The notes under the pieces were generated by a model. That model was not told the origin of the DNA, did no database searches, and worked only from the letters and a program-made list of their open reading frames with translations. Positions 56,653 through 64,000 of a DNA stretch of 64,000 nt are shown piece by piece. The translations under genes and the position numbers were made by a program. The first letter of the stretch is position 1, and every line of letters starts with the position of its first letter. Source of the stretch: Nocardia paucivorans NBRC 100373 (lineage in GTDB: Bacteria > Actinomycetota > Actinomycetes > Mycobacteriales > Mycobacteriaceae); assembly GCF_000308675.1 (NCBI RefSeq), contig NZ_BAGE01000041.1:186001-250000 (forward strand), read 5' to 3'.

Positions 56653-58949
56653 GCGCGCACGAGGCCGATCGACGATTCCGGGCCGAGATCGCGGCCCTGC
56701 GCCCGGCTCCCGCAGCCCCGCTCGATCGGGAACTGGCGCCCGGGATCACCGGACGGATGTGTCTGGAGCTGTTCGAATCCCAGGTCGTGAGCCGACAGCT
56801 GGATCTGGCAGCGCGTCGACTCGGCGCGGCGGGCACCGGCTACTACAGCATCGGTTCCTCCGGGCACGAAGGCACCGTGGCCCTGGCCGCGGCCACCCGG
56901 ATCACCGACCCGGTGATTCCGCACTACCGGTCGGGGGCACTGTTCGTCCAGCGGGTGCGGCGCGCGGGTGGGACGGACCCGGTGCGCGATGTCCTGCTCG
57001 GTGTGGTGGCCGCCGCGGCGGATCCGATCTCCGGGGGGAGGCACAAGGTGTTCGGAAGCGCGGCGGCGAATATCATCCCGCCGACCTCCACCATCGCCTC
57101 GCAGCTACCGCGGGCGATGGGGCTGGCGTTCGCCCTCGACCGGGCGACCCGACTCGGCGTGCGCTGCCCCTGGCCTGCCGATTCGGTGGTGGTGTGCGGT
57201 TTCGGCGATGCCTCGGCCAACCATTCCACCGCGACGGGCGCCATCAATGCCGCGGTGCACACCGCCCACCTCGGGATCGCCATGCCGATCCTGTTCCTGT
57301 GCGAGGACAACGGCCTCGGTATCAGCGTGCCCACCCCGCCCGACTGGATCGAATCCGCATACGGGCACCGCCCCGGCCTGCGTTTCTTCACCGCCGACGG
57401 CTGCGATCTCCCGGACGCGCTGACCGCCGCGACCGCGGCGGTCGACTGGGTTCGCGCCCACCGCCGTCCGGCATTCCTGCGGCTGCGCACCGTGCGACTG
57501 TTCGGGCACGCCGGTTCCGATGTGGAGACCGCCTACCGGGATCCGGCCGCCGTCGCGGCCGATCTGCGACGCGATCCGGTGATCGCCACCGCCCGTCTGT
57601 TGGTCACCACCGGTATCTGCGGCCCGGGCGAAGTACTCGCCCGGTACGACGCCGTCGCACGTCGGGTCGCCGAGGTCGCCGAACAGGTGGGGCGGGAACC
57701 GAAACTCGCCTCCGCCGAGGCCGTCACCGCCGTACTCGCCCCCGCCCGACCGGACCTGGTACGCGCGGATGTCCTCGAACGCGGCGGCTCGACTACCCCG
57801 GTTTCTCCACCCGAAGCGCGGCCACGAACCACTCACCCCGCGGCCGATACCGCCCGCCCCGATACGAGTGCCTCGGTACGAGCGCAGGACAGCACCCCGG
57901 CCCCCGGCGTTTCCGACCCCGTGGTGCCCCCGTCGGGTCCGGTGCCCCTGGCCCGGGCGATCAATCACACTCTGGCCGCATTGCTCGCCCGTGACCCCGA
58001 TGTGCTGGTTTTCGGTGAGGACGTAGCCCGCAAGGGCGGTGTCTACGGGGTGACCAAGGGCCTGCGGCAGCGGTTCGGGGCGCGTCGGGTATTCGACACC
58101 CTGCTCGACGAACAGAGCATCCTGGGCACTGCCCTCGGCGCCGCGCTGGCCGGTTTCGTACCGATCCCGGAGATCCAGTACCTGGCCTATGTGCACAACG
58201 CCCTGGATCAACTGCGCGGTGAGGCGGCGACGCTGTCGTTCTTCTCGGCGGGGCGTTACCGCAATCCCATGGTGGTCCGCATTGCCGGGTATGCCTACCA
58301 GCGAGGTTTCGGCGGGCATTTCCACAACGACAACTCGGTGGCCGCCCTGCGCGACATCCCCGGTCTCGTGGTGGCCTCGCCGTCCCGCGCCGACGATGCC
58401 GCCGCTGTATTGCGCACCTGTGTCTCGGCCGCCCGCGTGGACGGACAGGTCTGCGTTCTCCTCGAACCCATCGCCCTCTATCACACCCGGGACCTGTACG
58501 AACCCGATGACGGTCGGTGGGCGGCGTCGCTCGACGCGCTCGAGCACGTACCGATCGGACGGGCGCGGGTCTACGGCGCCGGTACGGATCTGACGATCGT
58601 CGGTTTCGCCAATTCGGTGCCGATGAGTCTGCGGGTGGCCCGCCGGCTCGCCGACCGCGGCATCGACGCCCGGGTCCTGGATCTGCGCTGGTTGTCTCCG
58701 CTCCCCACGGCGGATCTGCTACACCATGCCCGGGCCACGGGCAAGGTCCTCGTCGCCGACGAAACCCGTCGGGGTGGGGCAGTGTCGGAGTCGGTGCTCG
58801 CCGCCCTCGTCGACGCCGGATTCACCGGCCGTATCGCCCGGGTCACCAGTGTGGACAGTTTCGTTCCGCTGGGCCCGGCCGCCGAAACGGTGCTGCTGGG
58901 TGAGCAAGAGATCGAGACCGCGGCGGTCGAGCTCGTCTCCGACCGCTGA
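56649..58949 (+). CDS. Fused alpha-beta E1 component of a 2-oxoacid dehydrogenase (TPP-dependent)
   Basis: A 766-residue protein in which the E1 alpha subunit (about 1-385) and E1 beta subunit (about 435-766) of a branched-chain or pyruvate-type 2-oxoacid dehydrogenase are joined by an approximately 50-residue Pro/Thr/Ser-rich linker. The alpha part has YYSIGSSGHEGTVALAAATR and the TPP motif GFGDASANHSTATGAINAAV...CEDNGLGISVP; the beta part has FGEDVARKGGVYGVTKGL and EIQYLAYVHNALDQLRGEAA. No lipoyl E2 or E3 gene is adjacent, so it must share those subunits or act alone. ATG 56649 overlaps a four-codon upstream frame. Confidence 0.87.
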   Translation: MSAHEADRRFRAEIAALRPAPAAPLDRELAPGITGRMCLELFESQVVSRQLDLAARRLGAAGTGYYSIGSSGHEGTVALAAATRITDPVIPHYRSGALFVQRVRRAGGTDPVRDVLLGVVAAAADPISGGRHKVFGSAAANIIPPTSTIASQLPRAMGLAFALDRATRLGVRCPWPADSVVVCGFGDASANHSTATGAINAAVHTAHLGIAMPILFLCEDNGLGISVPTPPDWIESAYGHRPGLRFFTADGCDLPDALTAATAAVDWVRAHRRPAFLRLRTVRLFGHAGSDVETAYRDPAAVAADLRRDPVIATARLLVTTGICGPGEVLARYDAVARRVAEVAEQVGREPKLASAEAVTAVLAPARPDLVRADVLERGGSTTPVSPPEARPRTTHPAADTARPDTSASVRAQDSTPAPGVSDPVVPPSGPVPLARAINHTLAALLARDPDVLVFGEDVARKGGVYGVTKGLRQRFGARRVFDTLLDEQSILGTALGAALAGFVPIPEIQYLAYVHNALDQLRGEAATLSFFSAGRYRNPMVVRIAGYAYQRGFGGHFHNDNSVAALRDIPGLVVASPSRADDAAAVLRTCVSAARVDGQVCVLLEPIALYHTRDLYEPDDGRWAASLDALEHVPIGRARVYGAGTDLTIVGFANSVPMSLRVARRLADRGIDARVLDLRWLSPLPTADLLHHARATGKVLVADETRRGGAVSESVLAALVDAGFTGRIARVTSVDSFVPLGPAAETVLLGEQEIETAAVELVSDR

Positions 58950-58991
58950 GGGCGCGGCGGTGTGGCATGGCCCCGACCGTACGCTCACCGC

Positions 58992-59387
58992 ATGACCGAA
59001 CCGGATATACCGGGTATACCGGATATATCGGATATATCGGATATATCGGAGACCGACAGCGATATGCTGCGCCGCGTCGAGTCCGAAATCGTCGGCCAAC
59101 ACCGATTCATCGAATCCCGGCTGCGCGGGAGCGCCGAAACCTCACTGGAGTCGTTCGCCGAGGCGCATACCCCGGATTTCCGTTTGCACGGTATGGCAGG
59201 GACGGTTCTCGAACGGTTGGAGGTTATCTCCTCGTTCGGCGGGGCACGTGGAGCCGAACCTGCATTGTCCATCCCGATCGACGCCGTTCGGCTCGTCTCG
59301 GTGGACTTGTCCACCATTGCCGCCACCTATCATTGCTGCCATCTATCATTGCTGCCACCTATCATTGCTAACACCTATGTGGAATGA
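58992..59387 (+). CDS. DUF4440/NTF2-like protein, repeat-expanded and apparently truncated
   Basis: A 131-residue frame. After a repetitive start (MTEPDIPGIPDISDIS), residues about 20-110 look like a DUF4440/NTF2-like domain: ESEIVGQHRFIESRLRGS, HTPDFRLHGMAGTVLE and IPIDAVRLVSVDLSTIAATY. The last 24 residues are out of character (HCCHLSLLPPIIAN) because a 16-bp unit is repeated there. The frame then reads TYVE and stops at TGA 59385. Past the stop, the same frame stays open for 40 codons with family-like sequence. The family usually reads VEW at this point, so TGA probably replaces TGG. Either this is a recent pseudogene or the protein is short. Confidence 0.6.
   Translation: MTEPDIPGIPDISDISDISETDSDMLRRVESEIVGQHRFIESRLRGSAETSLESFAEAHTPDFRLHGMAGTVLERLEVISSFGGARGAEPALSIPIDAVRLVSVDLSTIAATYHCCHLSLLPPIIANTYVE
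59004..59048 (+). repeat. Five 9-bp tandem repeats within the DUF4440-type gene
   Basis: Units GATATACCG, GGTATACCG and three exact GATATATCG copies encode DIP-GIP-DIS-DIS-DIS. The unit is in frame, so copy-number change would only alter the length of the N-terminal tail. CGATATATCG is also self-palindromic. Confidence 0.9.
59322..59378 (+). repeat. 16-bp tandem repeats, about 3.5 copies, within the DUF4440-type gene
   Basis: GCCACCTATCATTGCT, GCCATCTATCATTGCT and GCCACCTATCATTGCT, followed by a diverged AACACCTAT. The net expansion is three units (59331-59378, 48 bases), which keeps the frame; one unit more or fewer would shift it. Confidence 0.9.
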
Positions 59388-59510
59388 CATGAGGGCACGG
59401 CCACACCTTCGACGCGGCTGTGCCCGGTGGTGTTTCGGCGCACCGCGGCGGATGCCGAACGCCTGTACCGGCATCACCTGCAGGAGACACGGGTCACCAC
59501 GCCTCGGTAA
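59388..59510 (+). pseudogene. Severed C-terminal part of the DUF4440-type gene
   Basis: The 41 codons after TGA 59385, in the same frame, run to TAA 59508 and read HEGTATPSTRLCPVVFRRTA followed by ADAERLYRHHLQETRV. This matches the expected last strands of the domain (a charged turn, then STxxVFRR and a YxHxxET strand). It has no start of its own and is most simply the disconnected end of the upstream gene. Confidence 0.5.
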
Positions 59511-59554
59511 CCGGCGCGCCCACGGACGGGCACGGTGTTCTCTACGGAAACCGG

Positions 59555-59590
59555 TTGAGGTACGCGATCCGGGCAATACTGTGGACAGTA
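59555..59590 (+). promoter_or_regulatory. Promoter with overlapping operator for the SRPBCC gene
   Basis: TTGAGG (59555-59560) and TACTGT (59577-59582) with 16-base spacing form a housekeeping-type promoter. The -10 is the left arm of the perfect inverted repeat TACTGT-GG-ACAGTA (59577-59590), so a dimeric repressor could block it directly. It lies 27 bases upstream of the ATG. Confidence 0.5.
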
Positions 59591-59617
59591 ACGGCGACCT
59601 GTGGTGGAGGTGCGGCC

Positions 59618-60094
59618 ATGACGGCGGTGTCCATGTCGGGCGAGATGCGTCCGGAGCACGACTGTGCCGACGATCGGGTGCTGCTGCACTACCAGCGCTC
59701 GTATCCGCAACCGGTACTCGAGGTGTGGACGGCCGCGACCGAACCCCGCCGGTTGGTGCACTGGTTCGGCACGGTGACCGGTTCCGGGAGCGAACGGATC
59801 GTCCACCCTCCGCACGACGGGCCGGTATCCGTGCCGTTGAACGTGCGGATCGAGCGGTGCGTCGCCCCGCACGAGCTCCGGGCGCGGATCGATACCGCGC
59901 TATTGGAGCTGCGCTTGAATCAGGTGGGCGTGGTCACCACGCTCGAACTGGTACGGCGGCATGTACCCTCGGCCCGCGCCGCTGCGATCGGTCCACGCTG
60001 GCAATTCCTGCTGGATCGGTTCACCGCCTATCTGGAACGCCGGCCGGTACCGGATTGGCCGGCGTACCCCGATCTGGCCCCCGAGTACCGATAG
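59618..60094 (+). CDS. SRPBCC (AHSA1/START-like) domain protein
   Basis: A 158-residue protein with a helix-grip fold of the SRPBCC superfamily. The typical start of the domain is LLHYQRSYPQPVLEVWTAAT then RRLVHWFGTVTGSGSE; it ends with an RWQFLLDRFTAYLE helix. Such proteins bind hydrophobic ligands and often accompany ArsR-type regulators, but none is adjacent. ATG 59618 is chosen because GGAGG lies seven bases upstream; the longer frame upstream overlaps the DUF4440-type remnant. Confidence 0.75.
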   Translation: MTAVSMSGEMRPEHDCADDRVLLHYQRSYPQPVLEVWTAATEPRRLVHWFGTVTGSGSERIVHPPHDGPVSVPLNVRIERCVAPHELRARIDTALLELRLNQVGVVTTLELVRRHVPSARAAAIGPRWQFLLDRFTAYLERRPVPDWPAYPDLAPEYR

Positions 60095-60155
60095 CCCGAG
60101 CCGGAAACCCCGCCCGAAGTGGGCCCGCATCGTTGGGCGAATAGGAGCCGCGCAG

Positions 60156-61154
60156 TCAGGCGATGGCGTCGCTCGATGTGGCGGCCGGTTCGGCCAGGGC
60201 GCGTAATAAGAAGTCGTTCACCTCGGCGCTACGTTCCAGATGCACCAGATGTCCCGCACCGGGTACTCGCTCGACCGCGCGGAGATCGGGCAGCAGGGCC
60301 CGCATGGTGTCCAGGGGGTTCCGCCCGCTGAAACCCTCCATATCGGGGTCGTTCTCGCCGTACAGGAAATGGATCGGCACCCGGGGTACGGCGCCGGTGT
60401 ATTCGGCGGTCAGCTCCCAGTTGCGGTCCAGCACCCGATACCAGTTCAAACCGCCGGTGAACCCGGTGCGTTCGTATTCCGCGGCCAGAACGTCGAATTC
60501 CGCGATGGACAACCACGGCCAGGGCAGCGAAGGAGCTTCCGGGAGCGCGTCGAGATAGCGGGTCCCCGGTGGGTGTTTCCAGGTGTCCAGGTAGTGGTAG
60601 TCCCCGCTGAGCGCGTAGTAGACACGGGCCAGGAATTCTCGGGGGCGAGCGGCCAGGTCGGCATCGGCCGGTCCGGGTTCCAGGAAATACGACAGATGCA
60701 GGAAGTGCCGTTCGGCCATCCGATTCCAGTAGTACGACGGCGGCCGTGGTGGGCGCGGGGTGAACGGGTTGTTCAGCACCACCAACCGGCTCACCCGCTC
60801 GGGTGCGCGGAAGGCCAGCTCCCAGATCAGCGCCGCGCCGAAGTCCACGCCGACGAAGGTTGCCCGTTGTTCCCCCAGATCGTCGAGGAGGGCGAGCAGG
60901 TCGCCGACAACGGCGCGATTGGTGTAGTCGTCGAGGTCGGTCGGGGCATCGGTCCGTCCGAATCCGCGCAGGTCCGGTGCGATGGCCCGGTACCCGGCCG
61001 CGGCAACCGCGGTCAGTTGACGATGCCAAATGTATCCGGTGTGCGGAAACCCGTGGCAGAAGACGACCGGATGTCCCTGTCCCCGCTCGGTGAGGTACAT
61101 CCGAATTCCCTCGTTCCGCACGAACCGGCGTGTCGTCTCCACCGGACCTCCCAT
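60156..61154 (-). CDS. Alpha/beta hydrolase, epoxide hydrolase-like
   Basis: A 332-residue soluble hydrolase. The oxyanion motif HGFPH and the nucleophile elbow GVDFGAA (Asp nucleophile) fit epoxide hydrolases or haloalkane-dehalogenase-like enzymes; the cap domain (about 140-235) contains YYALSGDYHYLD tyrosines that could protonate the epoxide. The acid residue is probably in YGENDPDMEG and the catalytic base His in GAGHLVHLE. It is divergent from the SDR gene across a KstR-type box, so it may act in steroid or lipid catabolism. The substrate is not known. Confidence 0.85.
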   Translation of the reverse strand: MGGPVETTRRFVRNEGIRMYLTERGQGHPVVFCHGFPHTGYIWHRQLTAVAAAGYRAIAPDLRGFGRTDAPTDLDDYTNRAVVGDLLALLDDLGEQRATFVGVDFGAALIWELAFRAPERVSRLVVLNNPFTPRPPRPPSYYWNRMAERHFLHLSYFLEPGPADADLAARPREFLARVYYALSGDYHYLDTWKHPPGTRYLDALPEAPSLPWPWLSIAEFDVLAAEYERTGFTGGLNWYRVLDRNWELTAEYTGAVPRVPIHFLYGENDPDMEGFSGRNPLDTMRALLPDLRAVERVPGAGHLVHLERSAEVNDFLLRALAEPAATSSDAIA

Positions 61155-61158
61155 TCAC

Positions 61159-61172
61159 TAGAACGCGTTCCA
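61159..61172. promoter_or_regulatory. KstR-type operator between hydrolase and SDR genes
   Basis: TAGAACGCGTTCCA fits the TNNAACNNGTTNNA consensus of KstR, the TetR-family repressor of cholesterol catabolism in mycobacteria and rhodococci. It lies in the 42-base spacer between two divergent genes, 4 bases from the hydrolase start, and so can block both. Confidence 0.65.
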
Positions 61173-61196
61173 GTTTCACGGTAGTGTCCCGGGAAC

Positions 61197-62045
61197 GTGA
61201 GCGGAATACCCCATACCCTGCAAGGTCGGATCGCGGTGGTCACCGGCGCCGGCCGAGGCGTCGGCAAAGGCATCGCACTGGAGCTCGGCGCGGCGGGCGC
61301 GACCGTCTACGTCACCGGCCGATCGACCATCCCGGGACGGCTCCCCGGAACGGTGCACGAGACGGCGGCGCAGATCGACGAGCTCGGCGGCGCCGGTATC
61401 CCCTTCGTCTGCGATCACCGCGACGACGACGCGACCGCGCGCCTGTTCGAGCGGATACGCGACGAACACGGCACCCTCGACGTGCTGGTGAACAATGTCT
61501 ACAACTCCCCCGCGGCGGCCCGCTGGCTGGGCAAACCGTTCTGGGAGTTCCCGCCCACGGCCTGGGACGAAACCTTCGACGTCGGCGTGCGGTCACATTA
61601 TGTGGCCAGTGCGTTCGCCGTACCCTTGCTCCGGGAGGCGGGCGGCCTGATCGTCAATATCTCCTCCCCCGGCGCACAACGCTATATGCACAACGTGGTG
61701 TACGGGGTGGCCAAGGCCGCATTGGACCGCCTCACCGCGGATATGGCACACGATCTGGCCGAATCCGGGGTAGCCGTGGTCTCCCTGTGGCCGGGCCTGG
61801 TGGATACCGAACTACTCCGAATGGTGCCGGCCGATGCGGAGGGCAGGCGGCTGGTGACACTACCCGGCGAGGGCACCTTCGACCTGGCGGAGGCGGAAAC
61901 CCCGCGGTTCACCGGCCGGGCGGTGGTGGCGCTGGCCGCCGACCGGGACAGACAACGGCGGTCGGGGCGGTCCTGGCGGGTCGCCGACCTGGCCGCGGAC
62001 TACGGATTCACCGATGTGGACGGACGGGTTCCCCGTCACGACTGA
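61197..62045 (+). CDS. Short-chain dehydrogenase/reductase
   Basis: A 282-residue NAD(P)-dependent SDR. The cofactor motif is TGAGRGVGKG (residues about 16-25), followed by VTGRS, suggesting NADP. The usual NNAG reads NNVYN, then the catalytic Ser in IVNISSPG and the YGVAKAALDRL tyrosine-lysine pair. This resembles the DHRS1-like subgroup. The GTG at 61197 has GGGAAC upstream but no classic Shine-Dalgarno sequence; the transcript may be short-leadered. It converges with secG with 6 bases between the stops. Confidence 0.87.
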   Translation: MSGIPHTLQGRIAVVTGAGRGVGKGIALELGAAGATVYVTGRSTIPGRLPGTVHETAAQIDELGGAGIPFVCDHRDDDATARLFERIRDEHGTLDVLVNNVYNSPAAARWLGKPFWEFPPTAWDETFDVGVRSHYVASAFAVPLLREAGGLIVNISSPGAQRYMHNVVYGVAKAALDRLTADMAHDLAESGVAVVSLWPGLVDTELLRMVPADAEGRRLVTLPGEGTFDLAEAETPRFTGRAVVALAADRDRQRRSGRSWRVADLAADYGFTDVDGRVPRHD

Positions 62046-62051
62046 GCGGCG

Positions 62052-62285
62052 TCAGGAGAACTTGATCTCCAGACCGATACCGAGAATGGCGATCAACCAG
62101 ACGATCCCCGTGAACACGGTGATGCGGTTGAGGTTCTTCTCCGCGACGGTCGACCCCGACAGGCTGGACTGCATCCCGCCGCCGAACAGACTGGACAGGC
62201 CTCCGCCCTTGGCCCGGTGCAGCAGCACCAGCAGCACCAGCAGCACGCTGGTGATGATCAGGAGGATATCCAGGAACATCCGCAT
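62052..62285 (-). CDS. secG: SecG, protein-export membrane protein
   Basis: A 77-residue subunit of the SecYEG translocon with two helices (about 3-22, LDILLIITSVLLVLLVLLHR, and about 54-74, ITVFTGIVWLIAILGIGLEI) around the conserved loop AKGGGLSSLFGGGMQSSLSG. This loop is diagnostic of SecG. The gene lies near the pentose phosphate genes in mycobacteria too (Rv1440 near Rv1445c-Rv1449c). ATG 62285 or the in-frame ATG 62279 may start translation. Confidence 0.93.
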   Translation of the reverse strand: MRMFLDILLIITSVLLVLLVLLHRAKGGGLSSLFGGGMQSSLSGSTVAEKNLNRITVFTGIVWLIAILGIGLEIKFS

Positions 62286-62323
62286 GGCCGACAGTGTATG
62301 CGGCGGGCACGGCCCGGACCGAA

Positions 62324-63916
62324 TCAGGTGCGCGGCGCCACCGAGACCAGATGGATGGTGCGTTCGTTCTGCGCGTATTCGGCCACCGCCTGTTCCCGCA
62401 ACCGATCCTGCGCGGTCAACCGCACCTGATGCTGGTGCATATGCTCCGACCAGGACCGCACCACGAAGGCCTCCACGTATTTGTCCTCCGCACCGATATC
62501 CCGGAACAGCCGCCACTCCATCGCCCCCGTCCGTTGGCGGGAACGCCCCAGATACACCATCGCGTCGAGGAAAGCGGGCACGTTCTCCTCCGGAACCAGG
62601 TATTCGTGCAGCACCATCACCGGACCGTCGTCGGGGTCCGGCTCCACCACCAGGTTCGGTTCCGGCCAATACGGCTGCGGGGTCAGGTCGAGAGTGTCCA
62701 CATCGTGGCGGATCGGCAGCCAGAGGGTGCTCACCGCACACCCCACCAGCAGTATCGCCGACACCAACAGCGCCGCGACCGTCCCGAACGCCCCGGCGAT
62801 CAATCCCCACGCCAAGGAGCCGATGGCCTGGCCCCCCATGAAGACCAGCATGTACACCGCCAGCCCCCGGGCCCGCACCCAGGCGGGCAGCAGCAACTGC
62901 ATGGTGGCGTTCAGGGTGGCCAATGCCAACAGCCAGGCCGCGCCCGCGAACACCAACAGCACCAGAACCGCGGCCACCACTTCGATCAGCGCGGCCCCGG
63001 CCGCCGCCACACCGAAGACCACGGCCGCGACCGCCAACATCCGGGTAGGGGTCAGGCGCGCCCGCACCCGGGCCAGCCCCAACGCGCCGAGCACCGCCCC
63101 GACGCCGAGCGCGCCCAGCATGATCCCGTATCCGGACGAACCGAGCCCCAGTTGGTCGTTGGCGACCACCGGCAGCAATGCCCACACCGCGCTCCCGGGA
63201 CCGACGAACAGCATCGACCGCGTCAGTACCCGACGGATCGCCGGCGAGGCGCGGATGAATCGGGTCCCGGCCTGCAGCGCGGCCAGCGGACGCTCACTGG
63301 GCAGGGTGCGTTCCGAGGGCCGGCGCCGCCACAGCAGCAGCGCGACGACGATACCGCCGAACGACAAGGAGTTGAGCGCGAACACCAGGGTTGGACCCGA
63401 CAGCGCCACCAGCACTCCGGCCAGCGCCGGTCCCACGGCACGGCCGATGTTCATACTCATACTGCCGAGTGCGGAGGCCGATGGGATCTGCTCCCGGGGC
63501 ACCAACTCCGGCTGGATGGCCTGCCAGGCCGGGCCGGTGAGCGCCTGTCCGCAGCCCAAGAGGAACAACAGTGTCAACAGCACCGCCGGAGTGGTGTGGC
63601 CGGTGGCGGTGAACAGGGTGAGGGTCACGGCCAGCAGCGCCATGACCGACTGCGCCCCCAACAACAGTCGACGGCGATCGAGCAGATCTGCCAACACACC
63701 GGACGGTATGGACAGCAGCATCACGGGCAATGTCGTCGCGGTCTGCACGAAGGACACCAGCGCCGCGGCATTGGGTTCGTCGACCATGATCCATTGCGCG
63801 CCCACGGTCTGCATCCAGGTCCCCAGATTGGAGACCAGCTGGGCGATCCACAGCGCCCGATAAACCGGCGACCGCAGCGGTGCCCAGGTGGACGGTTTCG
63901 ACGTGGCTCGCGTCAT
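62324..63916 (-). CDS. MFS exporter (MFS_3/EntS-like) with C-terminal monooxygenase-like domain
   Basis: A 530-residue protein. Residues about 15-410 form twelve membrane helices of the MFS_3 (enterobactin exporter/transmembrane secretion effector) family, with the loop GVLADLLDRRRLLLGAQSVM after helix 2 and PELVPREQIPSASALGSMSM between later helices. Residues about 435-530 form a soluble domain like antibiotic-biosynthesis monooxygenase/dimeric ferredoxin-like proteins: VMVLHEYLVPEENVPAFLDA, GAMEWRLFRDIGAEDKYVEA, HMHQHQVRLTAQDR. This fusion is recurrent in the DUF894-type family. ATG 63916 follows a TATGCT box closely, suggesting leaderless; GTG 63979 would add 21 residues. Confidence 0.85.
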   Translation of the reverse strand: MTRATSKPSTWAPLRSPVYRALWIAQLVSNLGTWMQTVGAQWIMVDEPNAAALVSFVQTATTLPVMLLSIPSGVLADLLDRRRLLLGAQSVMALLAVTLTLFTATGHTTPAVLLTLLFLLGCGQALTGPAWQAIQPELVPREQIPSASALGSMSMNIGRAVGPALAGVLVALSGPTLVFALNSLSFGGIVVALLLWRRRPSERTLPSERPLAALQAGTRFIRASPAIRRVLTRSMLFVGPGSAVWALLPVVANDQLGLGSSGYGIMLGALGVGAVLGALGLARVRARLTPTRMLAVAAVVFGVAAAGAALIEVVAAVLVLLVFAGAAWLLALATLNATMQLLLPAWVRARGLAVYMLVFMGGQAIGSLAWGLIAGAFGTVAALLVSAILLVGCAVSTLWLPIRHDVDTLDLTPQPYWPEPNLVVEPDPDDGPVMVLHEYLVPEENVPAFLDAMVYLGRSRQRTGAMEWRLFRDIGAEDKYVEAFVVRSWSEHMHQHQVRLTAQDRLREQAVAEYAQNERTIHLVSVAPRT

Positions 63917-64000
63917 CGGCTCGAGCATAGCCGCAGCCACCAGACGCCTTACCGTGAGCTCGGTGCCTGCGCGCGTCACCGCGGCGTTCGGGCCGCACCG

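Noticed and set aside
59004..59048. GATATATCG repeats considered as iterons of a replication or plasmid origin
   Set aside because: They are in frame, encode a DIS repeat inside a gene, and have no initiator gene or AT-rich unwinding region nearby.

Overview
The window is a GC-rich actinobacterial chromosome segment. I infer a mycolic-acid-containing member of the Mycobacteriales, most likely Nocardia or a close relative. The evidence is the high GC with GTG/TTG starts, an mptB-type mannosyltransferase of lipoarabinomannan synthesis beside a divergent sufRBDCSUT operon, the ctaA/qor/ctaB/tkt-tal-zwf-opcA-pgl neighbourhood known from Mycobacterium tuberculosis, an F420-type oxidoreductase, mycofactocin genes, and a Streptomyces-style conservon with P450s. 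No rRNA, tRNA, CRISPR array, insertion sequence or prophage was seen.

Layout. 1-8.8 kb: the end of an HTH/TPR-type regulator, a secreted D,D-carboxypeptidase, a rifampin phosphotransferase (rph), a class I fumarase, then mftE-mftD with a divergent mftR and no mftA, mftB, mftC or mftF. 8.8-14.7 kb: a stressosome-type operon (rsbR, rsbS, rsbT, rsbX-like, and a PAS-GAF-PP2C-kinase fusion) behind a stress-sigma promoter, then a gene-poor stretch and a lone STAS antagonist. 14.8-24.1 kb: LLM oxidoreductase, cyclodeaminase-like protein, a small hypothetical protein, a GT4 glycosyltransferase coupled to a glycogen-debranching-type enzyme, an L,D-transpeptidase, a proline-rich membrane protein and a tandem universal stress protein.

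24.1-31.2 kb (minus strand): a conservon, cvnA-cvnB-cvnC-cvnD followed by three P450 genes. The two outer P450s lack the K-helix ExxR motif and resemble CYP157; the middle one is canonical and CYP154-like. 31.2-32.1 kb is a roughly 1 kb gene-free stretch. 32.1-38.6 kb: Fe-S assembly operon sufR-B-D-C-S-U-T (minus). 38.9-43.4 kb: mptB, an ABC exporter pair and ctaA (plus). 43.4-47.4 kb: PucR-type regulator, small conserved protein, qor and ctaB. 47.9-56.5 kb: the oxidative and non-oxidative pentose phosphate genes tkt-tal-zwf-opcA-pgl, running straight into pitA, a small membrane protein and two DUF3349 proteins. 56.6-64 kb: a fused alpha/beta keto-acid dehydrogenase E1, a repeat-expanded and apparently truncated DUF4440-type gene, an SRPBCC protein, an epoxide-hydrolase-like enzyme divergent from an SDR across a KstR-type operator, secG, and an MFS exporter with a C-terminal monooxygenase-like domain.

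Most operons are tightly packed with ATGA/GTGA/TTGA overlaps, and convergent gene pairs are often separated by perfect GC hairpins. The three most interesting loci are the partial mycofactocin module, the conservon with two ExxR-less P450s, and the DUF4440-type gene carrying two unstable tandem repeats plus an apparent Trp-to-stop change.
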